A stretch of 64,000 nucleotides of DNA. Source: Tersicoccus solisilvae. Its GTDB lineage: Bacteria; Actinomycetota; Actinomycetes; Actinomycetales; Micrococcaceae. This document shows, piece by piece, positions 1-8,328 of the stretch (the first letter of the stretch is position 1; each line of letters starts with the position of its first letter). Under the pieces are notes generated by a model. The model was given only the letters and a program-made list of their open reading frames with translations, was not told the DNA's origin and made no database searches. Both the position numbers and the translations under genes were made by a program. Location: positions 372,001-436,000 of the forward strand of contig NZ_BMJI01000001.1 in assembly GCF_014643255.1 (NCBI RefSeq), read 5' to 3'.

Positions 1-445
1 GGCCATCCGCACCGCCGTGGACGAGCACCCGGCGATCAAGGGCAAGAGCTTCATCTTCGCCTCCGCCATGTCGACCGACACGTCGAAGCTGTCCGTCTAC
101 ACGTCCGTCGACAACCGCGTGCGCGTCATCTCCCAGCTCGGCCTCACCGTGGCCCCGATCGTCGAGCAGCTGAACACGGCCAAGGGCGCCTTCTACTACG
201 ACGTGTCCGCCGAGCGGGCGCCGAAGCTCGCGTCGGACATCGCGATGATCTACTCGGACACCGCGGACGTGGCGACCACCGACAAGCTGCTCAGCCAGAT
301 GCCGGCGATCAAACGCGGCGCCTCGGTCGTGGTGACCGACGAGCCCGAGGCCGGCACGCTCAGCACCCCGTCGCCGCTGTCCATCCCCACGCTGCTGAAG
401 ACCTACCTGCCCCAGCTCGACGCGGCCGCCCAGAAGGCCGGCTGA
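1..445 (+). CDS. Iron-siderophore ABC transporter substrate-binding protein, C-terminal part
   Basis: The window opens inside this gene; the reading frame starts at base 2 and ends at TGA 443-445, leaving about 147 residues. The visible part reads like the C-terminal lobe of a periplasmic-binding-type ferric siderophore receptor, with a late segment on choosing between transported states (AMIYSDTADVA) and the end SIPTLLKTYLPQLDAAAQKAG. It lies 44 bp before two FecCD permeases and an ATPase, so it should be the extracellular lipoprotein that delivers the iron chelate. The signal peptide and lipobox are outside the window. The assignment rests mainly on the operon context. Confidence 0.8.
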   Translation, partial: AIRTAVDEHPAIKGKSFIFASAMSTDTSKLSVYTSVDNRVRVISQLGLTVAPIVEQLNTAKGAFYYDVSAERAPKLASDIAMIYSDTADVATTDKLLSQMPAIKRGASVVVTDEPEAGTLSTPSPLSIPTLLKTYLPQLDAAAQKAG

Positions 446-489
446 GCCGTCCGCCACGGGACCTTCGCGACGAGGAACGACCGACGACC

Positions 490-1551
490 ATGACGACGAC
501 CGAGAGCCTGCGCTCCCGCCGGGTGCCCGCTGTTCGCGGCACCCGGCGGGCGGTCCTGTCCGTGCGCGTGCTCGTGCTGGGAACGGGGTCGGCGGTCGCG
601 CTGGTCGTGCTCTGCTTCGCGTCCCTGGCGATCGGCTCGCAGCCGTTCGACCCGGGCACCGTCGTCGCCGCGCTCACGGCCCCGGACCCGAACGACGCCG
701 CGGACGCCATCATCGGCGCCCGCGTGCCGCGCACCGTCGCGGGCGTGCTCGTCGGGGCGGCACTCGGCCTCTCCGGCGGCGTGCTGCAGGGCGTCACCCG
801 CAACCCCCTCGGTGACGCGGGACTGCTCGGCATCAACGCCGGCGCGGCGGTCGCCGTCGTGCTGGCCATCTTCACCGCCGGTGTCGGCTCCCTGACCGGG
901 TACGTGTGGTTCGCCCTGGCCGGCGCCGCGGTCGCGACGCTCGTCATCTTCGCCCTGGCCGGGCTGGGCCCGGGCCGGGCCACCCCCCTGAAGCTGGCCA
1001 TCACCGGCGCCACCGTCAACGCCGGACTGGCCTCCGTCATCTCGGGCGTGCTGGTGTCCAGCTCCGAGAGCTTCGACGCGTACCGCCAGTGGCAGGTGGG
1101 GCTGATCGCCGGCCGCGACTGGGAGCAGGTGCTCGTGGTGGCCCCGTTCCTCGCCGTCGGCGCGGTGCTGGCCCTGGCGAGCGGGCCGGCGCTGAACGGG
1201 CTCGCGCTCGGTGACGACGTCGCCCGGGGCCTGGGGCAGCGGATCGGACTGACCCGCACCCTGGTCTGCGTCAGCGTCGTGCTGCTGGCCGGGGGCGCCA
1301 CCGCCCTGGCCGGCCCGGTGGCGTTCGTCGGCCTCGTGATCCCGCATGCCGTGCGGGCGCTGACGGAACCCGACTACCGCACCGTCCTGCCCCTGTGCGC
1401 CCTGCTCGCCCCCGTGCTGCTGCTCGGCGCCGACATCGTCGGCCGGGTGATCGCCCCGCCGGGCGAGATCGCGGTGGGCGTCATGACGGCCGTGATCGGT
1501 GCCCCGGTCTTCATCGCGCTGGTCCGCCGGCGGAAGCTGGGGGCGCTGTGA
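490..1551 (+). CDS. FecCD-family iron-siderophore ABC transporter permease (first subunit)
   Basis: 353 residues, the usual length of a FecCD permease, with about nine to ten hydrophobic segments. Family landmarks are visible: RVPRTVAGVLVGAALGLSG near residue 80, GVTRNPLGDAGLLGINAG near 100, and PVAFVGLVIPHAVR near 275, which is the loop that contacts the ATPase. It would form half of the channel for ferric siderophore import in the cytoplasmic membrane. The ATG at 490 follows a GAGGAAC ribosome-binding site. The stop overlaps the GTG start of the second permease, so the two are translationally coupled. Equivalent to FepD/FepG; which one is not decidable here. Confidence 0.93.
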   Translation: MTTTESLRSRRVPAVRGTRRAVLSVRVLVLGTGSAVALVVLCFASLAIGSQPFDPGTVVAALTAPDPNDAADAIIGARVPRTVAGVLVGAALGLSGGVLQGVTRNPLGDAGLLGINAGAAVAVVLAIFTAGVGSLTGYVWFALAGAAVATLVIFALAGLGPGRATPLKLAITGATVNAGLASVISGVLVSSSESFDAYRQWQVGLIAGRDWEQVLVVAPFLAVGAVLALASGPALNGLALGDDVARGLGQRIGLTRTLVCVSVVLLAGGATALAGPVAFVGLVIPHAVRALTEPDYRTVLPLCALLAPVLLLGADIVGRVIAPPGEIAVGVMTAVIGAPVFIALVRRRKLGAL

Positions 1552-2627
1552 CGACCACCCCGCCCGTCGCCCCGGCCGCGCGACCGGCCGCCGACCTGGA
1601 TGCCGTCCAGCGCCGGCTCGGCCGGATTCGCCGGGTGGCCCGCCGCCGCTGGGCCCTCGTCACCGGTGCCCTGACCTTGCTCGTCCTCGCCCTCCTCGCC
1701 TGCCGGGTGCTGCTCGGCGACTACACCGTCACCGTCCCGGACTTCCTCCGGCTGCTGGCCGGCGAGAACATCCCGGGCGCCCGCTTCATCGTGATGGAGT
1801 CGAAGCTGCCGCGCGCCCTGCTGGGGCTGCTCACCGGGCTGTCCTTCGGCGCGGCCGGCGCCGTCTTCCAGACGATGCTCCGCAACCCGCTGGCCAGCCC
1901 GGACATCATCGGGGTGAGCCTCGGCTCCAGCGCCGGGGCCGTGATCGCCATCGTGCTGATCGGGGCGGGCGGGGCGACGGTGCCGCTCGCGGCACTGACC
2001 GGCGCCCTCGTCGTGGCGGCGGTCATCTTCCTGCTCTCCCGGCACCAGTCCGCCGCCGGGATCCGGATGGTGCTGGTCGGCATCGGCATCGCGGCGCTGC
2101 TGCAGGCCGTCGTCGTCCACCTGCTCTCCCGCACCGACATCTACCGGGCCAACGACGCCCTCCAGTGGATCGTCGGCAGCCTCAACGGGGCGACCTGGGA
2201 ACGGCTGACGTGGCTCGCCGTCGGCCTCGTGCTCGTGGCCCCCTTCCTCGCCGCGTTCGGGCGCCGCCTGCGCATCCTGCCGCTTGGCGACGACCTCGCC
2301 GCGGGGCTCGGCCTGAACGTGGAGCGCACCCGGCTGGCCCTGCTGGTGGTCGGCGTCGCCCTCACCGCGTTCCCGACGGCCGCCGCCGGGCCGATCTCGT
2401 TCATCGCCCTGCTCGCCGGCCCGATCGCCCGGCGCCTGAACGGGGGACGCGCGACGATCGTCATCGCCGCCCTCGTCGGCGCCGCGATCGTGCTGGCCGC
2501 CGACTACGCCGCCGCCTACCTCGTCCCGGGCACCGTGCTCCCGGTCGGCGTGCTGACCGGCGGGCTCGGGGCTCCGTTCATGCTGTGGCTGCTGCTCAGC
2601 CGCCGCGCCGGCGCGAGTGAGGGTTGA
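1548..2627 (+). CDS. FecCD-family iron-siderophore ABC transporter permease (second subunit)
   Basis: 359 residues. The GTG start at 1548 overlaps the preceding TGA (GTGA), which is typical operon coupling; a longer upstream reading frame exists but has no family similarity. The hallmark segment ESKLPRALLGLLTGLSFGAAG is followed by FQTMLRNPLASPDIIGVSLG and, late in the protein, AAGPISFIALLAGPIARRL, the ATPase contact loop. It should pair with the upstream permease as a heterodimeric channel. The short charged N-terminus before the first membrane helix (about residue 35) is normal for the family. Confidence 0.93.
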   Translation: MTTTPPVAPAARPAADLDAVQRRLGRIRRVARRRWALVTGALTLLVLALLACRVLLGDYTVTVPDFLRLLAGENIPGARFIVMESKLPRALLGLLTGLSFGAAGAVFQTMLRNPLASPDIIGVSLGSSAGAVIAIVLIGAGGATVPLAALTGALVVAAVIFLLSRHQSAAGIRMVLVGIGIAALLQAVVVHLLSRTDIYRANDALQWIVGSLNGATWERLTWLAVGLVLVAPFLAAFGRRLRILPLGDDLAAGLGLNVERTRLALLVVGVALTAFPTAAAGPISFIALLAGPIARRLNGGRATIVIAALVGAAIVLAADYAAAYLVPGTVLPVGVLTGGLGAPFMLWLLLSRRAGASEG

Positions 2628-2689
2628 TGATGAGCACCCCGACCCGTTCCACCTCGACCCGTTCGACCCGACCGCTCCGGGAGGATCCC

Positions 2690-4762
2690 ATGGCCGCCCC
2701 CTCCGACCCGCGGGCCGCGTCCGCGCCCGGCCCCGCCGCCCGGTCCCCCGAACGGCCGAGCCTGCGCGCCGACGCGGTGACGCTCGGCTACGACGGCCGC
2801 ACCGTCGTCGACGGGCTGACCGTGGCCCTGCCGCCGGGGAAGATCACGGTGATAGTCGGCGCCAACGCCTGCGGCAAGTCGACGCTCCTGCGGGGCCTGT
2901 CCCGCCTGCTGACGCCGCGCTCCGGCGCCGTGCTGCTCGACGGCAAGGACGTCCACCGCTATCCCGCCAAGGAGCTCGCCCGACGGGTGGGTCTGCTGCC
3001 CCAGGCTCCCACCGCACCGGAGGCGGTGACCGCCGTCGACCTCGTCACCCGTGGCCGCTACCCCCACCAGGGCTTCTTCCAGCAGACCACGCAGGAGGAC
3101 CGGGACGCCGTCGCCGAGGCGATGGTCGCGACCGGCACCCTCGACCTCGCGGCGCGGCCCGTCGACGAGCTCTCCGGCGGTCAACGGCAGCGCGTGTGGA
3201 TCGCCATGGCGCTGGCCCAGCAGACGGGCGTGCTGCTGCTCGACGAGCCCACCACCTACCTCGACGTCACCCACCAGATCGAGGTGCTCGACCTGATCAC
3301 GGACCTGAACCGGACCCGCGGCACGACCATCGCCCTCGTCCTGCACGACGTCAACCTGGCCAGCCGGTACGCCGACCACCTGATCGCGATGAAGGGCGGT
3401 GCGGTCGTCGCCGAGGGCGCACCGGGCGCCATCCTCACCGCCGACCGGGTCCGCGAGGTGTTCGGTCTGGACGCCCGGGTGCTCACCGACCCGGTCAGCG
3501 GCACACCGATGATCGTGCCCATCGGCCGGCACCACCGGGCGACGACGACGCCGGGCGACCCACCCCGGCCGGACGCGCCCCGGACGGATGCGCCCTGGGC
3601 GATGCGCCGGCTGACCGACACCGGCCCCACCGACACCGACCCCACCGACACCCCGGCCGACCACGCCGGACCCGTGCGACCCCCCCGAGGAGGCGCGCCC
3701 ATGACCACCGCGACCACGTCCATCGCGCCGATCGTCGCGATCGACGCCGAGGTGATCGCCGTCCACCGCCTCAGCCCCCACTACCGCCGGATCGTGTTCG
3801 GCGGCCCCGGGCTGGAGCAGTTCGGCCCCGATCGCGACCCCCTGGACCTGCGGATCAAGCTGCTCATCCCCACCCCGGGCCGCCCCGCGCCGATGCTCGA
3901 GGTGACCGACGACGGCTGGTACCAGCGCTGGCTCGCCGCCGACCCGGACGCCCGCGGCCAGATGCGCACCTACACCGTGCGGTCCGTGGACGACGAGACC
4001 GACGCCGTCGGAGACGTGCGGCGCACCGTCACGGTCGATTTCGTGCTGCACGGCGTCCCCCGCGAGGACGGGCACCCCGGCGACGCCGCCGGCCCGGCGG
4101 CGCAGTGGGCCGCGGCCGCCCGCCCCGGGGACCACCTGTGCCTGCTCGGCCCGAACCGGGCGATCGGGGGACGGTCCGGCATCGAGTTCGACCCCGGTCC
4201 CGCCCGGCGGCTCCTGCTCGTCGCCGACGAGACGGCCGTGCCGGCGGTGGCGTCCATCCTCGCCAGCGGCCCCGCCCAGACCGGTGACGTGTATCTGGAG
4301 GTGCCCACCGCCGACGACATCCTCGATCTGCCGCCGGTGCCCGGGATCAGCGTGACGTGGCTGGCCCGGGACGGTGCCGCCCACGGGGACCTGCTGATCG
4401 GCGCGGTGCGCAGCGCCCTGGGCCTGACGTGCGCCCACCGGGACTGCGGTGCCGACTGCGTCCTGCTCGGCTACGCGGCCGAGCGGATGACGGTGCTGCC
4501 CGCCCCGGTGCTCGCCGAGACCGGCCTGGACGCGCCGGAGACCCTGCTCTGGGAGACCCCCCAGTACTCCTCCGGGGGCGAGCTCCTCGACGAGGCCCGA
4601 CCCGCGGAGCCGGGGATGCCGGACGACCAGCTCTACGCGTGGATCGCCGGCGAGTCCGGCATGGTCAAGCACCTGCGCCGGTGCCTGGTGAGCGAACGGG
4701 GCATGTCCCGGCACCGCGTGGCGTTCATGGGCTACTGGCGGCAGGGGGCCGCCCAGGTCTGA
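2690..4762 (+). CDS. Fused iron-siderophore ABC ATPase and siderophore-interacting (SIP/ViuB-type) reductase
   Basis: One uninterrupted frame of 690 residues joins two activities that are usually separate proteins. Residues about 20-275 are a FepC-type ATPase: Walker A GANACGKS near 57, signature LSGGQRQR near 161, Walker B VLLLDEPTTYLD, switch histidine LVLHDVN. A Pro/Thr/Asp-rich linker of about 60 residues (PTDTDPTDTP) follows. Residues about 338-690 are a siderophore-interacting protein: flavin-binding RTYTVRS near 426 and the C-terminal YAWIAGESGMVKHLRR. The first half would power import; the second would reduce the ferric siderophore in the cytoplasm. Start 2690 follows GGAGG. An earlier ATG at 2624 overlaps the permease stop and is possible. 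An internal ATG at 3701 has its own GAGGAGG, so a separate SIP polypeptide could also be made. Confidence 0.85.
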   Translation: MAAPSDPRAASAPGPAARSPERPSLRADAVTLGYDGRTVVDGLTVALPPGKITVIVGANACGKSTLLRGLSRLLTPRSGAVLLDGKDVHRYPAKELARRVGLLPQAPTAPEAVTAVDLVTRGRYPHQGFFQQTTQEDRDAVAEAMVATGTLDLAARPVDELSGGQRQRVWIAMALAQQTGVLLLDEPTTYLDVTHQIEVLDLITDLNRTRGTTIALVLHDVNLASRYADHLIAMKGGAVVAEGAPGAILTADRVREVFGLDARVLTDPVSGTPMIVPIGRHHRATTTPGDPPRPDAPRTDAPWAMRRLTDTGPTDTDPTDTPADHAGPVRPPRGGAPMTTATTSIAPIVAIDAEVIAVHRLSPHYRRIVFGGPGLEQFGPDRDPLDLRIKLLIPTPGRPAPMLEVTDDGWYQRWLAADPDARGQMRTYTVRSVDDETDAVGDVRRTVTVDFVLHGVPREDGHPGDAAGPAAQWAAAARPGDHLCLLGPNRAIGGRSGIEFDPGPARRLLLVADETAVPAVASILASGPAQTGDVYLEVPTADDILDLPPVPGISVTWLARDGAAHGDLLIGAVRSALGLTCAHRDCGADCVLLGYAAERMTVLPAPVLAETGLDAPETLLWETPQYSSGGELLDEARPAEPGMPDDQLYAWIAGESGMVKHLRRCLVSERGMSRHRVAFMGYWRQGAAQV
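3687..3703 (+). promoter_or_regulatory. Internal ribosome-binding site and ATG within the ATPase-SIP fusion
   Basis: GAGGAGG at 3687-3693 lies seven bases before an in-frame ATG at 3701, exactly where the SIP domain begins. This arrangement would let ribosomes start a free SIP protein in addition to the fusion. It may be a relic of the time when the two were separate genes whose stop codon was lost. Confidence 0.55.
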
Positions 4763-4835
4763 GGCACCCGGTCGAGGCGCGGCCCGACGAGCACCCGTCG
4801 GCGGTGCGCCGGCTCGGCCCGACGGGGCGCTGCCG

Positions 4836-4848
4836 TAGGGTGAGCCGC
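4836..4848 (+). promoter_or_regulatory. Leaderless promoter of the kinase gene (-10 TAGGGT)
   Basis: TAGGGT at 4836-4841 is followed by seven bases and then GTG at 4849. Transcription from this hexamer would begin at or next to the start codon. It favours 4849 over the alternative GTG at 4840. Confidence 0.5.
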
Positions 4849-5505
4849 GTGCCCGTCCCGCTCGCCCTCGACGCTGCGCTGCGGCGCTTCGACGCCCGCG
4901 CCGCCGGCGCCGTCTCGACCGGCCGCCGGCTGCTGCTGGGCCTGACCGGAGCGCCCGGAGCCGGCAAGTCCACGCTCGCCGCCCGGTTGGTCGCCCGCGC
5001 CCGCGCCACGCACGGGGCGGGGGCCGCGGTCGTCGTGCCCATGGACGGCTTCCACCTGGCCAACGCGATCCTCGTCGAGCGCGATGTGCGGGACCGCAAG
5101 GGCGCCCCCGAGACCTTCGACGACGCCGGGTTCGCCGCGCTGCTCGCCAGGCTGCACCGTTCCTCGCCGGGGACGACCGTGTACGCGCCCCGCTTCGACC
5201 GTGACCTCGACGAGTCCGTCGGGTCGGCGATCCCGGTTCCGGCCGCGTGCGCCGTCGTCGTGGTCGAGGGCAACTATCTCCTGGCCGACGACGGCGCCTG
5301 GCCGCTCGCGCGCGCCCACCTGGACGAGGTGTGGCACCTGCGGCTGCCCGACGACGTCCGGCGGCACCGGCTGATCGACCGGCACGTGGCCCACGGCCTG
5401 GCGCCCGACGCCGCCCGCGACTGGGCCCTCGGGCCCGACGAGGCCAACGCCGCCCGGATCGAGGCGGACGCCGACCGGGCGGACGTCGTCGTCACCGTGG
5501 ACTGA
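4849..5505 (+). CDS. Nucleoside/nucleotide kinase-family P-loop protein (uridine kinase/PanK-like fold)
   Basis: 218 residues with Walker A GAPGAGKS near residue 30. VPMDGFHLANAIL, YAPRFDRDLDES and VVVEGNYLL follow; this set is seen in the uridine kinase/pantothenate kinase/phosphoribulokinase superfamily. The substrate cannot be read from sequence; bacterial relatives are generally annotated as sugar or nucleoside kinases. GTG 4849 is chosen because a -10 hexamer sits seven bases upstream; GTG 4840 is in frame and would add three residues. It stands alone between the iron-uptake operon and the SGNH hydrolase. Confidence 0.8.
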   Translation: MPVPLALDAALRRFDARAAGAVSTGRRLLLGLTGAPGAGKSTLAARLVARARATHGAGAAVVVPMDGFHLANAILVERDVRDRKGAPETFDDAGFAALLARLHRSSPGTTVYAPRFDRDLDESVGSAIPVPAACAVVVVEGNYLLADDGAWPLARAHLDEVWHLRLPDDVRRHRLIDRHVAHGLAPDAARDWALGPDEANAARIEADADRADVVVTVD

Positions 5506-5561
5506 GCCGGACCGCCGAGACCGGGCCGGCCGCCAGGTGATCGCGGCGGGGCCCCGCGTGG

Positions 5562-5573
5562 CAGACTGGGCCG
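5562..5573 (+). promoter_or_regulatory. Leaderless promoter of the SGNH hydrolase gene (-10 CAGACT)
   Basis: CAGACT at 5562-5567 is separated by six bases from the GTG at 5574. The same CAGACT-N6-start arrangement precedes the DUF1992 gene at 62877. Confidence 0.45.
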
Positions 5574-6374
5574 GTGGTTGAACGTGCGACCGAACACACC
5601 CGCTTCGTGGCCCTGGGCGACTCCTTCACCGAGGGCGTCGGCGACCCCGACCCGTCCCTGCCCAACGGGGTGCGCGGTTGGGCCGACCGGGTCGCCGAAC
5701 AGCTGGCCTTGGCCGACCCGCGCACCGAGTACGCCAACCTCGCCATCCGCGGCCGCAAGCTGCGCGAGGTGCTCGACGAGCAGATCGCGCCCGCCGTCGC
5801 GATGGCGCCGACCCTGGTCACCCTGTACGCGGGCGGCAACGACATGCTGCGGCCTCGCGTCGACATCGACGCCCTGATGGCCGGGTACGACGACGCCGTC
5901 GCCCGGCTGCGGGCCACCGGGGCCGCCGTGCTGCTGTTCACGGGGTTCGACACCGTCGCGTCCCGGTTCTTCTCCGTGAACCGGGGGCGCACGGCCATCT
6001 ACAACGAACTGGTGCGCGAGATCGCCGACCGGCACGGGGCCACGCTGGTGGACTACTGGCGGTTCGACGAGTACGACGACCCCCGGATGTGGGACGTCGA
6101 CCGGTTGCACATGTCCACCCGGGGGCACATCACCATGGCGGGCCGGGTGCTGGACACGCTGCGGCACGAGCACACGCTGGTCCAGGATCCGCTGCCGGCG
6201 CTCGTGCCGGTCCGCCGGCTCGACGCCGTCCGCGCCAACATGCGCTGGACCCGCCGGCACGTGGGGCCCTGGGTGCTGCGCCGGATCCGGCGCACCTCAT
6301 CGGGCCGCTATCTGGCCCCGAGGCGGCCCGTGCCGACGCCGGTCGCGGTGACACCGATCGCGGGCCGAGCCTGA
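5574..6374 (+). CDS. SGNH/GDSL-family hydrolase (lipase/esterase-like)
   Basis: 266 residues. The four SGNH blocks can be picked out: GDSFTEG near residue 14 (nucleophile Ser), LAIRGRKL (Gly block), GGND near 87, and DVDRLHMS near 176 with the Asp-x-x-His pair. No signal peptide is evident, so a cytoplasmic hydrolase of acyl esters is most likely; the substrate is unknown. The C-terminal 60 residues are arginine-rich ([23 protein letters not shown]) and extend beyond the catalytic domain. A strong GC-rich hairpin follows the stop. Confidence 0.88.
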   Translation: MVERATEHTRFVALGDSFTEGVGDPDPSLPNGVRGWADRVAEQLALADPRTEYANLAIRGRKLREVLDEQIAPAVAMAPTLVTLYAGGNDMLRPRVDIDALMAGYDDAVARLRATGAAVLLFTGFDTVASRFFSVNRGRTAIYNELVREIADRHGATLVDYWRFDEYDDPRMWDVDRLHMSTRGHITMAGRVLDTLRHEHTLVQDPLPALVPVRRLDAVRANMRWTRRHVGPWVLRRIRRTSSGRYLAPRRPVPTPVAVTPIAGRA

Positions 6375-6398
6375 TCGTCCGGGCCAGGACGTGGAAAG

Positions 6399-6440
6399 CC
6401 CCGACCGGGCACCATCGGGGGAAACGATGCCCGGCCGGGG
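6399..6440 (+). terminator. GC-rich hairpin after the SGNH hydrolase
   Basis: CCCCGACCGGGCA (6399-6411) pairs with TGCCCGGCCGGGG (6428-6440) with one mismatch around a 16-base loop. It sits 25 bases after the stop. There is no clear T run, so termination is probable rather than certain. Confidence 0.55.
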
Positions 6441-6892
6441 CCGAACGGGGTCCATCGACCGGGCGGATCTGTGGCGGTAACTGGCCCTCACGAGTGCGTG
6501 GTTCCCGACCGCGGCGGATGGAGAAAGTGGGACCGACCGTCCCACTATCGAGGGAGATACTACCGATCATCGGGCCGCTCACCAACCGGCGCGCCGCCCG
6601 CGGACGGCGTGCGACGATTTGCACAGACCCCACCACGGCCATAGACTTGATCGCTGTCGTAGGTGGAACCCACTGCTCGACACCAGATCTTCACCGTCTT
6701 CCCCGCGGCGAGGTGCCCGGATCGGCGTGTTCACGCCGAAGTACCGGACCGCCACGACGCCGCAGTCGTCACGGTGTCCATGGTGACGGGACGCATTCAA
6801 CCGCGCTTGATCCGCCGACTCCGTGCACGCTCCGCGTGCCGGTCGACGTGAATCACACCACTGCGTACCGTCCGAGCTATTTGGAGGAGAAC
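6441..6892 (+). other. Long intergenic region with the promoter and leader of rpmB-rpmG-rpsN
   Basis: About 450 bases without a convincing gene. It holds a perfect 7-bp inverted repeat GTGGGAC-N5-GTCCCAC (6527-6545) and a good sigma-A-type promoter. From that promoter a leader of about 240 bases runs to the L28 gene. A 62-codon frame in the leader has no recognisable features. No AT-rich Zur-type palindrome was seen by eye. Confidence 0.5.
6619..6647 (+). promoter_or_regulatory. Promoter of the L28-L33-S14 operon (TTGCAC-N17-TAGACT)
   Basis: -35 TTGCAC at 6619-6624 and -10 TAGACT at 6642-6647 are separated by exactly 17 bases, close to the housekeeping consensus. The predicted transcript start near 6654 leaves about 240 bases of untranslated leader before rpmB. 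Confidence 0.55.
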
Positions 6893-7129
6893 ATGGCAGC
6901 GCACTGCCAGGTGACCGGAGCCCAGCCGGGTTTCGGGCACAGCATTTCGCACTCGCACCGGCGTACCAAGCGCCGGTTCGACCCGAACGTCCAGAAGAAG
7001 CGTTACTGGGTCCCGTCCCTGCGCCGGACCGTGGTGCTGAACGTGAGCGCCCGCGGCATGAAGGTCATCGACGTCAAGGGCATCGACGCCGTCGTGGCGG
7101 GCATCCTGGCACGCGGGGAGAAGATCTGA
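6893..7129 (+). CDS. rpmB: 50S ribosomal protein L28, form without paired zinc-binding cysteines
   Basis: 78 residues, the normal size for L28, with the typical start [25 protein letters not shown] and end LRTVVLN-like core. The usual CxxC pairs that bind zinc in many bacterial L28 proteins are missing; only one cysteine is present, so this is a zinc-independent (C-) form. The ATG at 6893 follows GGAGGAGAA. It is first in an operon with L33 and S14, both also lacking cysteine pairs. In actinobacteria such cassettes are usually the Zur-repressed backup set, but no Zur box is obvious here. Confidence 0.95.
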   Translation: MAAHCQVTGAQPGFGHSISHSHRRTKRRFDPNVQKKRYWVPSLRRTVVLNVSARGMKVIDVKGIDAVVAGILARGEKI

Positions 7130-7130
7130 G

Positions 7131-7298
7131 ATGGCCAAAGACAAGGACGTCCGTCCGATCATCAAGCTGAAGTCCACCGCGGGCACGGGGTTCACGTACG
7201 TGACCCGCAAGAACCGGCGCAACGACCCGGACCGGATCACGCTGAAGAAGTACGACCCGGTCGTGCGCAAGCACGTCGAATTCCGAGAGGAGCGCTGA
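7131..7298 (+). CDS. rpmG: 50S ribosomal protein L33, cysteine-free form
   Basis: 55 residues; the ATG at 7131 lies one base after the rpmB stop. The sequence runs [20 protein letters not shown], then [23 protein letters not shown], and ends KHVEFREER, a clear L33. It has no cysteine, whereas zinc-binding L33 has two CxxC pairs. It is a component of the large ribosomal subunit near the E site. The three-gene order L28-L33-S14 is the typical zinc-independent cassette. Confidence 0.95.
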   Translation: MAKDKDVRPIIKLKSTAGTGFTYVTRKNRRNDPDRITLKKYDPVVRKHVEFREER

Positions 7299-7301
7299 CC
7301 C

Positions 7302-7607
7302 ATGGCCAAGAAGTCCAAGATCGCCCGCAACGAGCAGCGCAAGCTCGTCGTCGACCGCTTCGCGCAGAAGCGGCTCGAGCTGAAGAAGACCCTGGTGGAC
7401 GAGAACGCGTCCGACGAGGCTCGCGAGGAGGCCCGCCTGGGCCTGCAGAAGCTGCCCCGCAACGCGTCGCCCGTCCGTCTGCGCAACCGCGACCAGATCG
7501 ACGGTCGCCCGCGCGGCACCCTTCAGAAGTTCGGCATCTCCCGGGTGCGGTTCCGGGAGATGGCGCACCGCGGTGAGCTCCCCGGCGTCTCCAAGTCCTC
7601 CTGGTGA
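7302..7607 (+). CDS. rpsN: 30S ribosomal protein S14, long zinc-independent form
   Basis: 101 residues. [14 protein letters not shown] opens the protein; [42 protein letters not shown] is the conserved C-terminal half (residues about 60-101). This is the long S14 without the CxxC-CxxC zinc knuckle of the 61-residue form. It begins three bases after the rpmG stop, with GAGAGGAG upstream, and is the last gene of the operon. A perfect 14-bp terminator stem follows. Confidence 0.96.
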   Translation: MAKKSKIARNEQRKLVVDRFAQKRLELKKTLVDENASDEAREEARLGLQKLPRNASPVRLRNRDQIDGRPRGTLQKFGISRVRFREMAHRGELPGVSKSSW

Positions 7608-7662
7608 GAACCGGCAGCTGCCTGCCGCGGCGGTGACGTGTCCGTCACCCCCCGCTCCGCAC

Positions 7663-7700
7663 GAAGGCCCGTCAGCATCAACGCTGACGGGCCTTCGTCG
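7663..7700 (+). terminator. Terminator of the rpmB-rpmG-rpsN operon
   Basis: GAAGGCCCGTCAGC (7663-7676), a six-base loop, then GCTGACGGGCCTTC (7683-7696): a perfect 14-bp stem followed by GTCGTCC. Confidence 0.85.
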
Positions 7701-7880
7701 TCCCCGGACCCGTTCCGGGGCCCGGACGGAGGAAGAATGCCGGAAGATCAGGGCAGATCGGGGCTCCAAACCCCCGGATCGCCGTGTTCCGGCTGGTAGG
7801 TTGGCCGATGAGTGGCGGCCGGACCGGCCGTTGCGAGCAAGCGAACGAGAACCAGATCGAGTAGTAGGAGGGCCAGACGT

Positions 7881-8162
7881 ATGGCTAAGAATCGCAGTGA
7901 ACTGGTGGCCGAGGTCGCCGAGAAGGCCGGCACCACGCAGACCGCGGTGAACGGCGTGCTCGATGCCCTGTTCGACGTGTTCTCCTCGTCGGTGAAGAGC
8001 GGCGAGAAGATCACCATCCCGGGCTGGCTGGCCGTCGAGCGCACCGAGCGCGCCGCCCGCACCGGTCGCAACCCGCAGACGGGTGAGACCATCCAGATCG
8101 CCGCGGGCCACAGCGTCAAGCTGACCGCGGGCAGCAAGCTGAAGGCCGCTGCCTCCAAGTGA
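7881..8162 (+). CDS. HU-family DNA-binding protein
   Basis: 93 residues, the classic HU length. MAKNRSELVAEVAEKAGTT forms the helical dimer part; TGRNPQTGETIQIAAGHSVKLTAGSKLKAA is the conserved arm and C-terminal helix with the family motif GRNPQTGE (about residues 62-69). It binds and bends DNA without sequence specificity in the nucleoid. It lacks the long lysine/alanine tail of the mycobacterial HupB type. Start ATG 7881 follows TAGGAGGG; a possible -10 (TAGGTT) lies near 7796. Monocistronic: a double hairpin follows. Confidence 0.95.
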   Translation: MAKNRSELVAEVAEKAGTTQTAVNGVLDALFDVFSSSVKSGEKITIPGWLAVERTERAARTGRNPQTGETIQIAAGHSVKLTAGSKLKAAASK

Positions 8163-8166
8163 TCTC

Positions 8167-8193
8167 CCTGCCGCGGCGGCATGCCGCGGCAGG
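8167..8193 (+). terminator. First hairpin after the HU gene
   Basis: CCTGCCGCGGC-GGCAT-GCCGCGGCAGG, a perfect 11-bp stem five bases after the stop codon. Confidence 0.65.
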
Positions 8194-8196
8194 ATC

Positions 8197-8238
8197 GACG
8201 AGGCGGGGACGACCGAGGACGGTCGTCCCCGCCTCGTC
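8197..8238 (+). terminator. Second, very strong hairpin after the HU gene
   Basis: GACGAGGCGGGGACGACC (8197-8214) pairs perfectly over 18 bases with 8221-8238, with loop GAGGAC. Two successive hairpins suggest tight isolation of the abundant HU transcript from the gene downstream. Confidence 0.8.
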
Positions 8239-8328
8239 CGCGTTCGGGCCGTGTGATCCGGGCGCCGTCCCGGATGACGTCGGATGTGGCGGGCGTCGCC
8301 CGCGTTCGGCCCCGTGCGGCCCGTGACG

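Noticed and set aside
6527-6545. GTGGGAC-N5-GTCCCAC inverted repeat considered as a Zur operator
   Set aside because: It is GC-rich and unlike the AT-rich Zur consensus; it may be a weak hairpin or a site for an unknown factor.
6663-6851. 62-codon frame in the rpmB leader
   Set aside because: No ribosome-binding site, no recognisable motif and GC-driven composition; kept only as leader sequence.
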